Source: Flavisolibacter sp. (GTDB lineage: Bacteria; Bacteroidota; Bacteroidia; Chitinophagales; Chitinophagaceae). Taken from it: 8,732 bases of DNA. Both the position numbers and the translations under genes were made by a program. Numbering within the stretch: the stretch's first letter is position 1; the number at the start of each line of letters is the position of its first letter. The stretch lies in contig JAGIAB010000105.1 in the NCBI GenBank assembly GCA_017745135.1, positions 236 to 8,967 on the forward strand, read 5' to 3'. The notes beneath the pieces were generated by a model. It was not told the DNA's origin, did no database searches, and saw only the letters and a program-made list of their open reading frames with translations. Shown here piece after piece: positions 1 through 5,605 of the stretch.

Positions 1-760
1 GCCGGTAATTGAGCTGAAAAAAGCCGCCTACATAAGAACGGAGAAAATTACCCTCGCCTTTTACAGGAACCTGTTTGTTCCTTAAGGTCATATAATTTAC
101 CTCGCGGTTTTGACCATAACTAACACCGGCACTTGTTGACCATTTCAATGCATCATCAAGCCATAGTCCATAATATTGAATGGATACCTGTCTTGTGTAT
201 CCATTCATTACACTTAAGCGCAACTTGTCATTGCGGCCGGTAATATTATTGTGAGAAAGCCTAAGGCCATAATTGATACGGTTCATGCTTCTGTCTTTTT
301 CCTTCCACCACTCACCAAAGTTTTTGTCAACCGGCTTGAAAAAGGCCATGGGCCAGACATACCATTTCTCTTCTACCTCTACATTAATATAAACATCGTG
401 ATCGTCAAAGCTTTTAAGCGACACCACTACATTCCGGAAAAGTCCTGTATTCATTAACTGCCTTCTCGCTTTCCTGAATTTTTCAACAATTGTTCCGAGA
501 GGATAGGCTTCATTCAATTGAAAAGGAAGTTCGCGAAGGATGATGGCAGGCTTTGTTTTTTCGTTGCCCGAGATGTTGATATCATGTATAACAAAAAGAC
601 GGTTGGTATCGGATTCAGTTTTTACTCCCTCTGTGGAATACAAAACTGTATTATCTGTAGTACTAGTTGAAGGATGATCATCCATATGCAATTGGGCAAA
701 TGAACAGGTACCCGTTACTATTCCCAGGCAAGCCATTAAATATTTAAGGAAACATCCCAC
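1..760 (-). CDS. POTRA-domain outer membrane protein, Omp85 (BamA/TamA)-like, 5' part only
   Basis: The first 253 codons are present; the gene leaves the window at base 1. Seen: an N-terminal signal peptide (about residues 1-22: a lysine, a hydrophobic run with LMACLGIVTG, then SFAQ at the cleavage site). A POTRA-like domain follows at about residues 55-136 (FVIHDINISGNEKT, then the typical RRQLMNTGLFRNVVV and INVEVEEKW). From about residue 137 there are alternating aromatic and polar strands, as at the start of a beta-barrel. Known of the family: POTRA domains precede the barrel in BamA/TamA-type proteins that insert or export proteins at the outer membrane; the exact role of this single-POTRA form is not shown here. 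Start choice: ATG at 736 would give a signal peptide with no basic residue. The in-frame GTG at 760 (or TTG at 763) adds GCFLKYL and makes a better one. An in-frame stop lies at 775-773. Confident in the family, less so in the start. Confidence 0.82.
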   Translation of the reverse strand, partial: MGCFLKYLMACLGIVTGTCSFAQLHMDDHPSTSTTDNTVLYSTEGVKTESDTNRLFVIHDINISGNEKTKPAIILRELPFQLNEAYPLGTIVEKFRKARRQLMNTGLFRNVVVSLKSFDDHDVYINVEVEEKWYVWPMAFFKPVDKNFGEWWKEKDRSMNRINYGLRLSHNNITGRNDKLRLSVMNGYTRQVSIQYYGLWLDDALKWSTSAGVSYGQNREVNYMTLRNKQVPVKGEGNFLRSYVGGFFQLNYR

Positions 761-848
761 CAACCACCGATTTCAGTTTTTACAATACAATAACGATTAG
801 ATATACAAAATATGATACCGGTTATAAAGTTGGGGGAAATTTTTGAAA

Positions 849-864
849 GCAGGCTGATGCTTGC
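849..864 (-). terminator. Weak hairpin just after the CBS gene
   Basis: GCAGGC (849-854), TGAT loop, GCTTGC (859-864) lie immediately after the CBS stop codon. Read on the minus strand the stem has one A-C mismatch and is followed by only three T residues. This may be a weak terminator separating the CBS gene from the outer-membrane protein gene, but it is far from canonical. Confidence 0.22.
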
Positions 865-865
865 A

Positions 866-1522
866 TTAGATCTTTAAATAATTCATCAGGTTATCATAGT
901 TGGTACGCAGTTCATTTTCGTAAAGTTCCTCTCCAAAATAATATTTCACATTATACTCGTACCGCTGAAAAGTGCTGATAATATCTGAAACTTCCAGTTT
1001 ATTGATCCGAATCGTAACCTGCATAATGCCGGTTTCAGGATCGGTGAAGGTATTGAGTTGGGTAATCTGTGCGTCATTTGATTCTACAATACGGTTGATT
1101 TCCGTAAAAGAATAATTGCGGCCTTCCATTTCCAGAACGATCAATGCACCAGGATCGTTGAGGCTCATAAACTCGGAGGCATTCTTCAAAAGGTCGTTGT
1201 AAGTAACAATACCAACCAATTGTTTTTCTTCAACCACCGGAACAATACTTAATTTATTGATAACTGCCGTTTGGATCGCTTTTAAAAAATGATCGCTCGC
1301 CTGAACAGATGTCGTTCCATCGGTTACAGGCAATTCTTTAATGGTATTCTCTTCATCGGTTTGAAGCAATTGTTCTTCGCTGATGATTCCAAGATAGCTT
1401 TCGTTTTCTACAACCGGAAGGTGGGCAACATGATAGTCATTCATCAGTTGCAGTGCATGAAAAACTTTATCATCGTTATGAAGATATGGAATGGAGTTCG
1501 ATATGAGATCACGTGTTAACAT
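866..1522 (-). CDS. CBS-pair protein with C-terminal ACT-like domain
   Basis: 218 residues, no signal peptide or membrane segment, so cytoplasmic. Two CBS repeats are visible. CBS1 spans about 3-55 (AHLPVVENESYLGIISEEQLL); CBS2 spans about 62-113 (LSIVPVVEEKQLVGIVTYNDLL). The tail at about 125-195 (ALIVLEMEGRNYSFTEINRIVES, then ITQLNTFTDPETGIMQVTIRIN) has the strand-helix pattern of an ACT-like domain. Known: CBS pairs bind adenine nucleotides or related ligands, and CBS plus ACT-like architectures occur in AcuB-type proteins. Inference: a small energy- or ligand-sensing regulator; its partner cannot be named. It starts 32 nt after the alpha/beta hydrolase stop and is probably in the same transcript. 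The ATG is followed directly by LTRDLI, the normal beginning of a CBS repeat, which supports this start. Confidence 0.85.
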   Translation of the reverse strand: MLTRDLISNSIPYLHNDDKVFHALQLMNDYHVAHLPVVENESYLGIISEEQLLQTDEENTIKELPVTDGTTSVQASDHFLKAIQTAVINKLSIVPVVEEKQLVGIVTYNDLLKNASEFMSLNDPGALIVLEMEGRNYSFTEINRIVESNDAQITQLNTFTDPETGIMQVTIRINKLEVSDIISTFQRYEYNVKYYFGEELYENELRTNYDNLMNYLKI

Positions 1523-1554
1523 AGCAACGGTGTTCCTAAATTAGACAGTTCGAC

Positions 1555-2331
1555 TTACAGAACTGTTGCAGGTTGATTCAGCTTTTTTAAAAATTTATCT
1601 AAAATCACATTGAATTCTTCGGGTTGCTCCATCATCGGTGCGTGTCCGCATTTATCAATAAAATGCAGTTCACTATTTGGTATTAACCGGTTAAATTCCC
1701 GGGCCACGAAGGGCGGGGTGATGGTGTCATTATTTCCCCATATCAACAGCGTAGGTTGCTTTACATTATTTAATTCCTCACCTAAATTATGCCTGATGGC
1801 ACTTTTGGCAAGTGCAATAATCTTAATGACCTTCAAACGATTGCGGGTGATCTCAAAAACTTCGTCCACCAGCTCTTTGGTTGCTGTTTTCGGATCATAA
1901 AAGGTCACTTCTGTTTTTTTCCTGATATACTCATAATCGCCGCGGCGGGGATACGTATCGCCCATTCCATTCTCAAATAAACCTGAGCTACCGGTTAATA
2001 TCAGGGATTTGATTTTTTCCGGATGCTTTAAAACGTGAACCAATGCAACATGTCCTCCTAGCGAATTGCCCAGAAGGTGCACATTATTATAACCTTTTGT
2101 TTCAATGAATTTGTGAACGTATTTAGCCAATCCCCCAACACTGGTATGTAAAATGTCTAAATCAAATAAAGGCAATATCGGCACAATTACCTTATGCGTA
2201 TGCTTAAAATGGTCGATCAGTTTTTCAAAATTGCTTAATGCACCAAACAAACCATGCAGTAAAATTAATGGCTCACCTTGTCCTTCTTCCACATACTTAA
2301 ACTTCCCCTCTTCTTTGATCAAATGTTGCAT
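1555..2331 (-). CDS. Alpha/beta hydrolase
   Basis: 258 residues, a typical length for a single-domain alpha/beta hydrolase, with no signal peptide. The catalytic set is complete: oxyanion-hole motif HGLFG (26-30), nucleophile elbow GNSLGG with Ser90, acid Asp202 in WGNNDTITP, and base His230 in CGHAPMMEQPEEF. The lid region is about residues 120-180. The EQPEEF sequence after the histidine is common in the MhpC/BphD/haloperoxidase-like branch. Those enzymes cleave carbon-carbon bonds or esters, but the substrate cannot be read from this sequence. First gene of a two-gene unit with the CBS protein downstream; a spacer of about 180 bp upstream separates it from cvpA-like and holds a possible promoter. 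The ATG at 2331 gives a compact N-terminus before the first beta strand. Confidence 0.88.
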   Translation of the reverse strand: MQHLIKEEGKFKYVEEGQGEPLILLHGLFGALSNFEKLIDHFKHTHKVIVPILPLFDLDILHTSVGGLAKYVHKFIETKGYNNVHLLGNSLGGHVALVHVLKHPEKIKSLILTGSSGLFENGMGDTYPRRGDYEYIRKKTEVTFYDPKTATKELVDEVFEITRNRLKVIKIIALAKSAIRHNLGEELNNVKQPTLLIWGNNDTITPPFVAREFNRLIPNSELHFIDKCGHAPMMEQPEEFNVILDKFLKKLNQPATVL

Positions 2332-2353
2332 CAGCTATCATAATTAATTTCCG

Positions 2354-2381
2354 CTAAAATAACAATTTGCCTTAAAAGCAA
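2354..2381 (-). promoter_or_regulatory. Possible promoter for the alpha/beta hydrolase
   Basis: On the minus strand TATTTTAG (2361-2354) matches 7 of 8 positions of the Bacteroidota -7 element TAnnTTTG. A TTG (2381-2379) lies 17 bp upstream, where the -33 TTTG element is expected. Transcription would start about 15 nt before the hydrolase ATG. One mismatch and a partial -33 make this tentative. Confidence 0.25.
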
Positions 2382-2512
2382 TTAGAACATTCAGCACTTT
2401 CGATCATCAGAATTAAAAACAATAAGCTTACCAATCGCTATGACTGGCAATTTACGGATAGCAATAAGCAGTTTTACTTATACCAACCAGAAGCCGCCTG
2501 CGGACCTTACAG

Positions 2513-3049
2513 TTACTGTGCTTTTTTTGAAAGGTGATCAAAAAAATCTTCCAGCTCTACAAACATATCTTCGAAGAAGGGAATGATACTGCCTAGTGTA
2601 TCCATGACAACGGGAGCGATTGGATACACGATGGGATAAGTAGTGGAAACCTGCGCCGTTTCCGTCTTAATGATGTGCAATTGTGTAGCGTAAAATAAAA
2701 TGATGCTGAATATTAAAAAGTAAAGCAGCAGGTAAAACATCACCCCTCCTAATTTATTCAGCCATCCGAGCATGGCCATTCGTAGGCCACCTTCAATAGC
2801 TTTTGCTCCCAATCGAACCAATAACACCACAACAAAAAACACAATAGCAAAAGCGAGGATAGGCAACCAGCGTTGCGAAATATGGGTACTGGTTCCCATA
2901 TGTTCGGCTACCACTGCTGAAAGTTTCAATGCAGCGGCCAAACCAATCACAAATGCAAGCAATGAAAATACAGCAACAACCAAACCATTTCGAAATCCTT
3001 TGATGATAGCAAGCACAACCAAACCGATTGCAATGAAATCAATGAACAT
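2513..3049 (-). CDS. CvpA-family inner membrane protein
   Basis: 178 residues. Hydrophobic segments lie at about 3-18, 22-42, 61-81 and 101-122. The family pattern is clear at the N-terminus: MFIDFIAIGLVVLAIIKGFR, then NGLVVAVFSLLAFVIGLAAA. The third segment ends in a conserved-looking arginine (VVVLLVRLGAKAIEG) and the turn LGWLNKLGGVMFYLL precedes the fourth. The tail (150-178) is acidic and soluble. Known: the family is named for E. coli CvpA, needed for colicin V production; homologues in other bacteria are linked to envelope integrity, with no agreed biochemical activity. It starts one base after the YqeY-like stop codon, so the two are probably co-transcribed and translationally coupled. 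It is the last gene of the glycosyltransferase-GldC-YqeY-CvpA run. Confidence 0.87.
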   Translation of the reverse strand: MFIDFIAIGLVVLAIIKGFRNGLVVAVFSLLAFVIGLAAALKLSAVVAEHMGTSTHISQRWLPILAFAIVFFVVVLLVRLGAKAIEGGLRMAMLGWLNKLGGVMFYLLLYFLIFSIILFYATQLHIIKTETAQVSTTYPIVYPIAPVVMDTLGSIIPFFEDMFVELEDFFDHLSKKAQ

Positions 3050-3050
3050 A

Positions 3051-3503
3051 CTATTTTGCTAATAATTCTTTCACCATGGCCGAAATGGATTTACCATCGG
3101 CACGGCCGGCCAGCTTTTTAGTTGCCGCACCCATAACCTTCCCCATATCCGCAGGCGAAGAAGCTCCGGTTTCAGAAATGATTTGCTGCAGTTCGGCTTT
3201 TAGCTCTTCACCAGTTAATTGTTGCGGCAAAAATTTCTCGATGACCGCCATTTCCTCCTGTTCTTTTTTGGCAAGGTCTTCACGGTTTTGTTGTTGATAG
3301 ATCTCCAGAGAATCTTTACGTTGTTTCATCATCTTTTGCAAAAGACCTAACTCTTTTTCAGCAGAAACTTCACCACCCGCACCGGGCTCTGTTTTTGCTT
3401 TGATGATTTCGGCTTTGATGGCTCTTAAAGCTCTTAAATTTGCTTCGTCTTTTGCTTTCATGGCTTCCTTCATTTCTGCCATTACTTTTTGCTCGAGATT
3501 CAT
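3051..3503 (-). CDS. GatB/YqeY-domain protein
   Basis: 150 residues, the usual length of stand-alone YqeY proteins. It is almost wholly helical and soluble. Family marks are the N-terminal helix with EAMKAKDEANLRALRAIKAE, the middle EKFLPQQLTGEEL, and the C-terminal MGKVMGAATKKLAGRADGKS. Known: the domain resembles the tail of GatB/GatE, the tRNA-dependent amidotransferase subunit that contacts tRNA. Stand-alone YqeY has no firmly established function, and a role with tRNA or RNA is inference. The start ATG is preceded at 4 nt by a tandem heptamer array (separate entry). Gene order: GldC lies 92 nt upstream and CvpA 1 nt downstream. Confidence 0.9.
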   Translation of the reverse strand: MNLEQKVMAEMKEAMKAKDEANLRALRAIKAEIIKAKTEPGAGGEVSAEKELGLLQKMMKQRKDSLEIYQQQNREDLAKKEQEEMAVIEKFLPQQLTGEELKAELQQIISETGASSPADMGKVMGAATKKLAGRADGKSISAMVKELLAK

Positions 3504-3507
3504 ATCA

Positions 3508-3535
3508 GTTTGTGGTTTGTAGTTTGAAGTTTGTA
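3508..3535 (-). repeat. Tandem heptamer array in the YqeY-gene leader
   Basis: Four 7-bp units read on the plus strand GTTTGTG, GTTTGTA, GTTTGAA, GTTTGTA, then a partial GTTGA. On the coding strand this is an ACAAACT-type repeat ending 4 nt before the YqeY ATG. It lies in the mRNA leader, so a change in copy number would change spacing to the start region but not the protein. Confidence 0.85.
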
Positions 3536-3595
3536 GTTGACGTTCGCCAATGTTGGTTTTACACCATCTAAAACCTATTTTTTATTTACCGTTTA

Positions 3596-3946
3596 TCAGG
3601 TTGCCTTATTTTCTTTCATTTGGATATCCTGGAATTTCTGGTAAAACTCCTGTGCAAATTTTTTGATATCGTTCACTAATTCTGTTTGCCTCGTTGCTCT
3701 TGCATAGGTATCGGCCATGGTCATAAAAGTCTGGTAATAAAAATCCGCCATTTCATCCACCATCATTTTCTGTGTCCACAGGTCTATGCGCAGCGCTGTT
3801 TTTTCAGCACCATCCCATAAAGAAAGCATTACTGCTTTTGCAGGTTGCGGATTGGCTGCAGTGCTATCAGTAGCCTTCCATTCAATGGTTTGAGGAATCC
3901 GGTTCTCATCGAGTTCAACATCAATGACTATACTTGATTTTGCCAT
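3596..3946 (-). CDS. gldC: Gliding motility-associated protein GldC
   Basis: 116 residues, soluble, no signal peptide. Recognised by similarity to GldC of gliding Bacteroidota: the N-terminal strand SIVIDVELDENRIPQTIEW, then AKAVMLSLWD, then the highly characteristic ALRIDLWTQKMMVDEM and a helical end FMTMADTYARATRQTE. Known: in Flavobacterium johnsoniae GldC accompanies the lipoprotein GldB and improves gliding, but is not absolutely required. Many non-gliding Bacteroidota also carry it, so its presence does not prove motility. No gldB or other gld gene is in this window. It lies 62 nt after the glycosyltransferase stop and 92 nt before the YqeY gene, in the same direction, so it is probably an operon member. 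The start ATG is immediately followed by the first conserved strand. Confidence 0.9.
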   Translation of the reverse strand: MAKSSIVIDVELDENRIPQTIEWKATDSTAANPQPAKAVMLSLWDGAEKTALRIDLWTQKMMVDEMADFYYQTFMTMADTYARATRQTELVNDIKKFAQEFYQKFQDIQMKENKAT

Positions 3947-4008
3947 TTTTTTAATTTATGCGGCGAAGGTAAGAAAAGGTGAGTGTCAGTGGTAAGTAGT
4001 GCAAATGC

Positions 4009-5133
4009 TTACAAATTCACTGCTTTCAGGATACTTTGCCAGAATAGCTCAGCGGAGATTTTCCAATTGTATCGGCCAGCAATTAACTTTCCCTTTTCGA
4101 TTGATTGCTTTCGCAGGTTTTCATCCTTATACACCAACATCATCTTATCAGCAATATTTGTATGATCATTCGGATTAAAATAAAGCCCTGCTTCATCGGC
4201 AACCTCCTGCATCGAAGTTTTTTCAGAGGTCAGAACAGGAACTTCGCATTTCATAGCTTCAACAACAGGAACACCAAAACCTTCAAAAAAAGAAGGATAA
4301 ACCAGCGCATAAGCAGCGCCAATCAATGAAGGCAATTCTTCTTCAGGTATATATCCCATAAGAATAACATCGGAGCGGTATTTATAAGTTTGTATCAATT
4401 GCAAAAATTCTTCGTTCTTCCAGGCAAGCCTGCCGGCAATTACCAGTTTCATACTGCTCTGCAAACGCTTTTTGAAAATGGAAAAAGCTTTTAACAGGTT
4501 TACCAGGTTTTTTCTTGGCTGAATTGCTCCCAAGTATAAAAAATACTCCTTGCCTTCTGTGTATTTTTCTTTAACAGCATCTTTTTCATCAAACGAAAGC
4601 GGATGAAAAATATCCTTCACCCCGTTATACACTACATCAATTTTTACGGCTTCAATTTTATAATGCTTCAAAATATCATCTTTCGAAAACTGGGAAACCG
4701 TTACGATACTTTTTGCCTTGTTTAAATATTTTGGTGTGTTTCTTTTCAAAAAGTTTACATGAGATTTTTTGTAGGCCTCGGGATGATGTAGAAACCCCAA
4801 ATCATGCACTACCAGGCATTGAGGCGTTTTTGTAGTGAGCGAACAATAGCCATCCGGAGAAACAAAAACGTCTGCCTTGATCTTTTTCAAAGCCAAAGGA
4901 ATTTTTACATCATACCAGTATTTCCACAAAACAGGATGTCGTGCCGGTGGTGAAACAACAACCGGATGGACATTGGAAGAAAAAATGTATTTCTGATCAA
5001 AAGGCCGGTCAAACAAAAAATAAAACTGGTGTTCCGGATGATCTTTTACCAAAGCCCTGAACAATTCCTGAATAAAATTTCCATAACCTTCCGGTTCATT
5101 TAACAAAAAGCGGGTATTAATAGCAATGATCAT
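4009..5133 (-). CDS. Glycosyltransferase, GT4 family (GT-B fold)
   Basis: 374 residues from the chosen start. N-terminal half: IIAINTRFLL followed by an acceptor-side loop GYGNF, and VVHDLGFLHHPEAY in the middle. C-terminal donor domain (residue numbers from this start): EYFLYLGAIQPRKNLVNLL with the Arg-Lys pair at about 207-208, VIAGRLAW, LMGYIPEEELP, and the retaining GT4 signature FFEGFGVPVVEAM, where Glu284 and Glu292 form the EX7E motif. Known: such enzymes transfer a sugar from a nucleotide-sugar donor to a lipid-linked or glycan acceptor at the cytoplasmic membrane; donor and acceptor are not predictable here. Start: the frame could open with TTG at 5142 (adding three residues), but ATG at 5133 begins exactly at the first beta strand and is preferred. 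First gene of a probable four-gene unit with GldC, YqeY and CvpA; it may have a long structured leader. Confidence 0.88.
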   Translation of the reverse strand: MIIAINTRFLLNEPEGYGNFIQELFRALVKDHPEHQFYFLFDRPFDQKYIFSSNVHPVVVSPPARHPVLWKYWYDVKIPLALKKIKADVFVSPDGYCSLTTKTPQCLVVHDLGFLHHPEAYKKSHVNFLKRNTPKYLNKAKSIVTVSQFSKDDILKHYKIEAVKIDVVYNGVKDIFHPLSFDEKDAVKEKYTEGKEYFLYLGAIQPRKNLVNLLKAFSIFKKRLQSSMKLVIAGRLAWKNEEFLQLIQTYKYRSDVILMGYIPEEELPSLIGAAYALVYPSFFEGFGVPVVEAMKCEVPVLTSEKTSMQEVADEAGLYFNPNDHTNIADKMMLVYKDENLRKQSIEKGKLIAGRYNWKISAELFWQSILKAVNL

Positions 5134-5387
5134 GGCTGCCAAAGGTAAGAGAGGAATTACAGGCGGTTAATGCCGTTTGTAAACAGATGATCCTATTTTT
5201 TAATTGCTGTAAAGAAACTAATTGTTTTTACTTAGTTCAGATCTTGTGTCTATAAAACAGGCGATCAAATTGGGGTAGAGTGTTGTGTTTATTCAACAAA
5301 ATTTATCAGTAAAGTGTGGAATAAAACTGCTTTTTAAGGCAGAAATTGTTGGTATCATGTTTGTGTTTCTTAATACGAACCCGCTGA

Positions 5388-5418
5388 TCACCCTTAATCA
5401 TTCGGGCTTCACCCTTAA
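5388..5418. repeat. Two direct repeats TCACCCTTAA, 21 bp apart
   Basis: TCACCCTTAA occurs at 5388-5397 and 5409-5418, exactly two helical turns apart. The 9-mers ACCCTTAAT (5390-5398) and ACCCTTAAC (5411-5419) are separated by 12 bp. This is the architecture known for LytTR-type response regulator sites; they match 8 and 7 of the 9 positions of the loose LytTR consensus as I remember it. The repeats also appear as loop and unpaired strand in the candidate RNA. Confidence 0.6.
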
Positions 5419-5483
5419 CCGTATTAAACTTATTGAGTACTACTCTAAATGACCTCTTAGGTGGAAGAGGATGGTGGCTTGTA

Positions 5484-5517
5484 AAAGGGGCCTTGGTTCG
5501 GGGCCCCTTTCTTTTTT
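5484..5517 (+). terminator. Strong intrinsic terminator, plus strand
   Basis: AAAGGGGCC (5484-5492), a 9-nt loop, then GGCCCCTTT (5502-5510) form a perfect 9-bp GC-rich stem followed by TTTCTTTTTT. The T tract is much better on the plus strand. On the minus strand the stem is followed by only CCTTTTAC, so it may also act, more weakly, about 95 nt after the GYF-2 gene stop. No annotated plus-strand gene lies upstream of it. Confidence 0.8.
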
Positions 5518-5534
5518 GCTTTTATTTTAACCAA

Positions 5535-5565
5535 CAAAAATATGGCCCACTCTGGAAAGCCACAA
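5535..5565 (-). promoter_or_regulatory. Candidate minus-strand promoter upstream of the glycosyltransferase unit
   Basis: TATTTTTG (5542-5535 on the minus strand) fits TAnnTTTG fully, with TTG (5565-5563) 20 bp upstream in the -33 position. A transcript starting near 5528 would carry a leader of nearly 400 nt, including the terminator-like stem and the nested stems, before reaching the glycosyltransferase. AT-rich sequence makes chance matches possible. Confidence 0.35.
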
Positions 5566-5605
5566 TTATTCACTTACTGATAAAAATCAATTACCGGCAT
5601 TAACT

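Larger units (their letters stand above)
5366..5517 (+). ncRNA. Candidate small RNA ending in an intrinsic terminator
   Basis: A possible RNA of about 150 nt on the plus strand. The parts seen are: a perfect 8-bp outer stem TTAATACG (5370-5377) with CGTATTAA (5420-5427). Inside it is a hairpin CCCG (5380-5383) plus TGAT (5385-5388), closed by ATCA (5397-5400) and CGGG (5403-5406). Then come a short GAGT/ACTC hairpin, CCTCTT/AAGAGG, and the GC-rich terminator with its T tract. Just upstream, CATGTTTG (5356-5363) matches 7 of 8 positions of the -7 element, putting the start near the outer stem. The sequence CACCCTTA occurs both in the inner loop and unpaired on the 3' side. I do not recognise a known RNA family. 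The same stems could instead fold in a minus-strand leader, so strand is uncertain. Confidence 0.35.
5134..5605. other. Structured spacer between the glycosyltransferase and the GYF-2 gene
   Basis: No convincing protein gene is present. The only open frame of note is 31 codons (5357-5452, plus), judged incidental. The spacer contains, left to right: an inverted repeat AACTAA/TTAGTT (5216-5221/5232-5237), a small hairpin TGTTG/CAACA (5281-5298), CTGC/GCAG (5327-5342), a nested stem (5370-5427), direct repeats 21 bp apart (5388-5418), GAGT/ACTC (5435-5445), CCTCTT/AAGAGG (5453-5470), a strong terminator (5484-5517) and a minus-strand promoter candidate (5535-5565). Confidence 0.6.

Noticed and set aside
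251..457. Plus-strand open frame of 68 codons
   Set aside because: It lies wholly inside the minus-strand POTRA gene, which has a clear signal peptide and domain; the plus frame has no recognisable features.
2494..2503. CCGCCTGCGG palindrome just after the CvpA stop, as a terminator
   Set aside because: Stem of only 4 bp with a 2-nt centre and no T tract on either strand; not enough for an intrinsic terminator.
2772..3062. Plus-strand frame of 96 codons
   Set aside because: Antisense shadow of the CvpA gene; Thr/Asn-rich product without family features.
5357..5452. Plus-strand frame of 31 codons in the structured spacer
   Set aside because: It overlaps the nested stems and direct repeats, its start falls inside the candidate -7 element, and the peptide has no membrane helix, signal or motif. 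Length is within chance.
5491..5507. GGTTCGGGGCC read as a tRNA T-arm
   Set aside because: The sequence is explained by the terminator hairpin, and no acceptor stem, anticodon arm or D-arm can be built around it.
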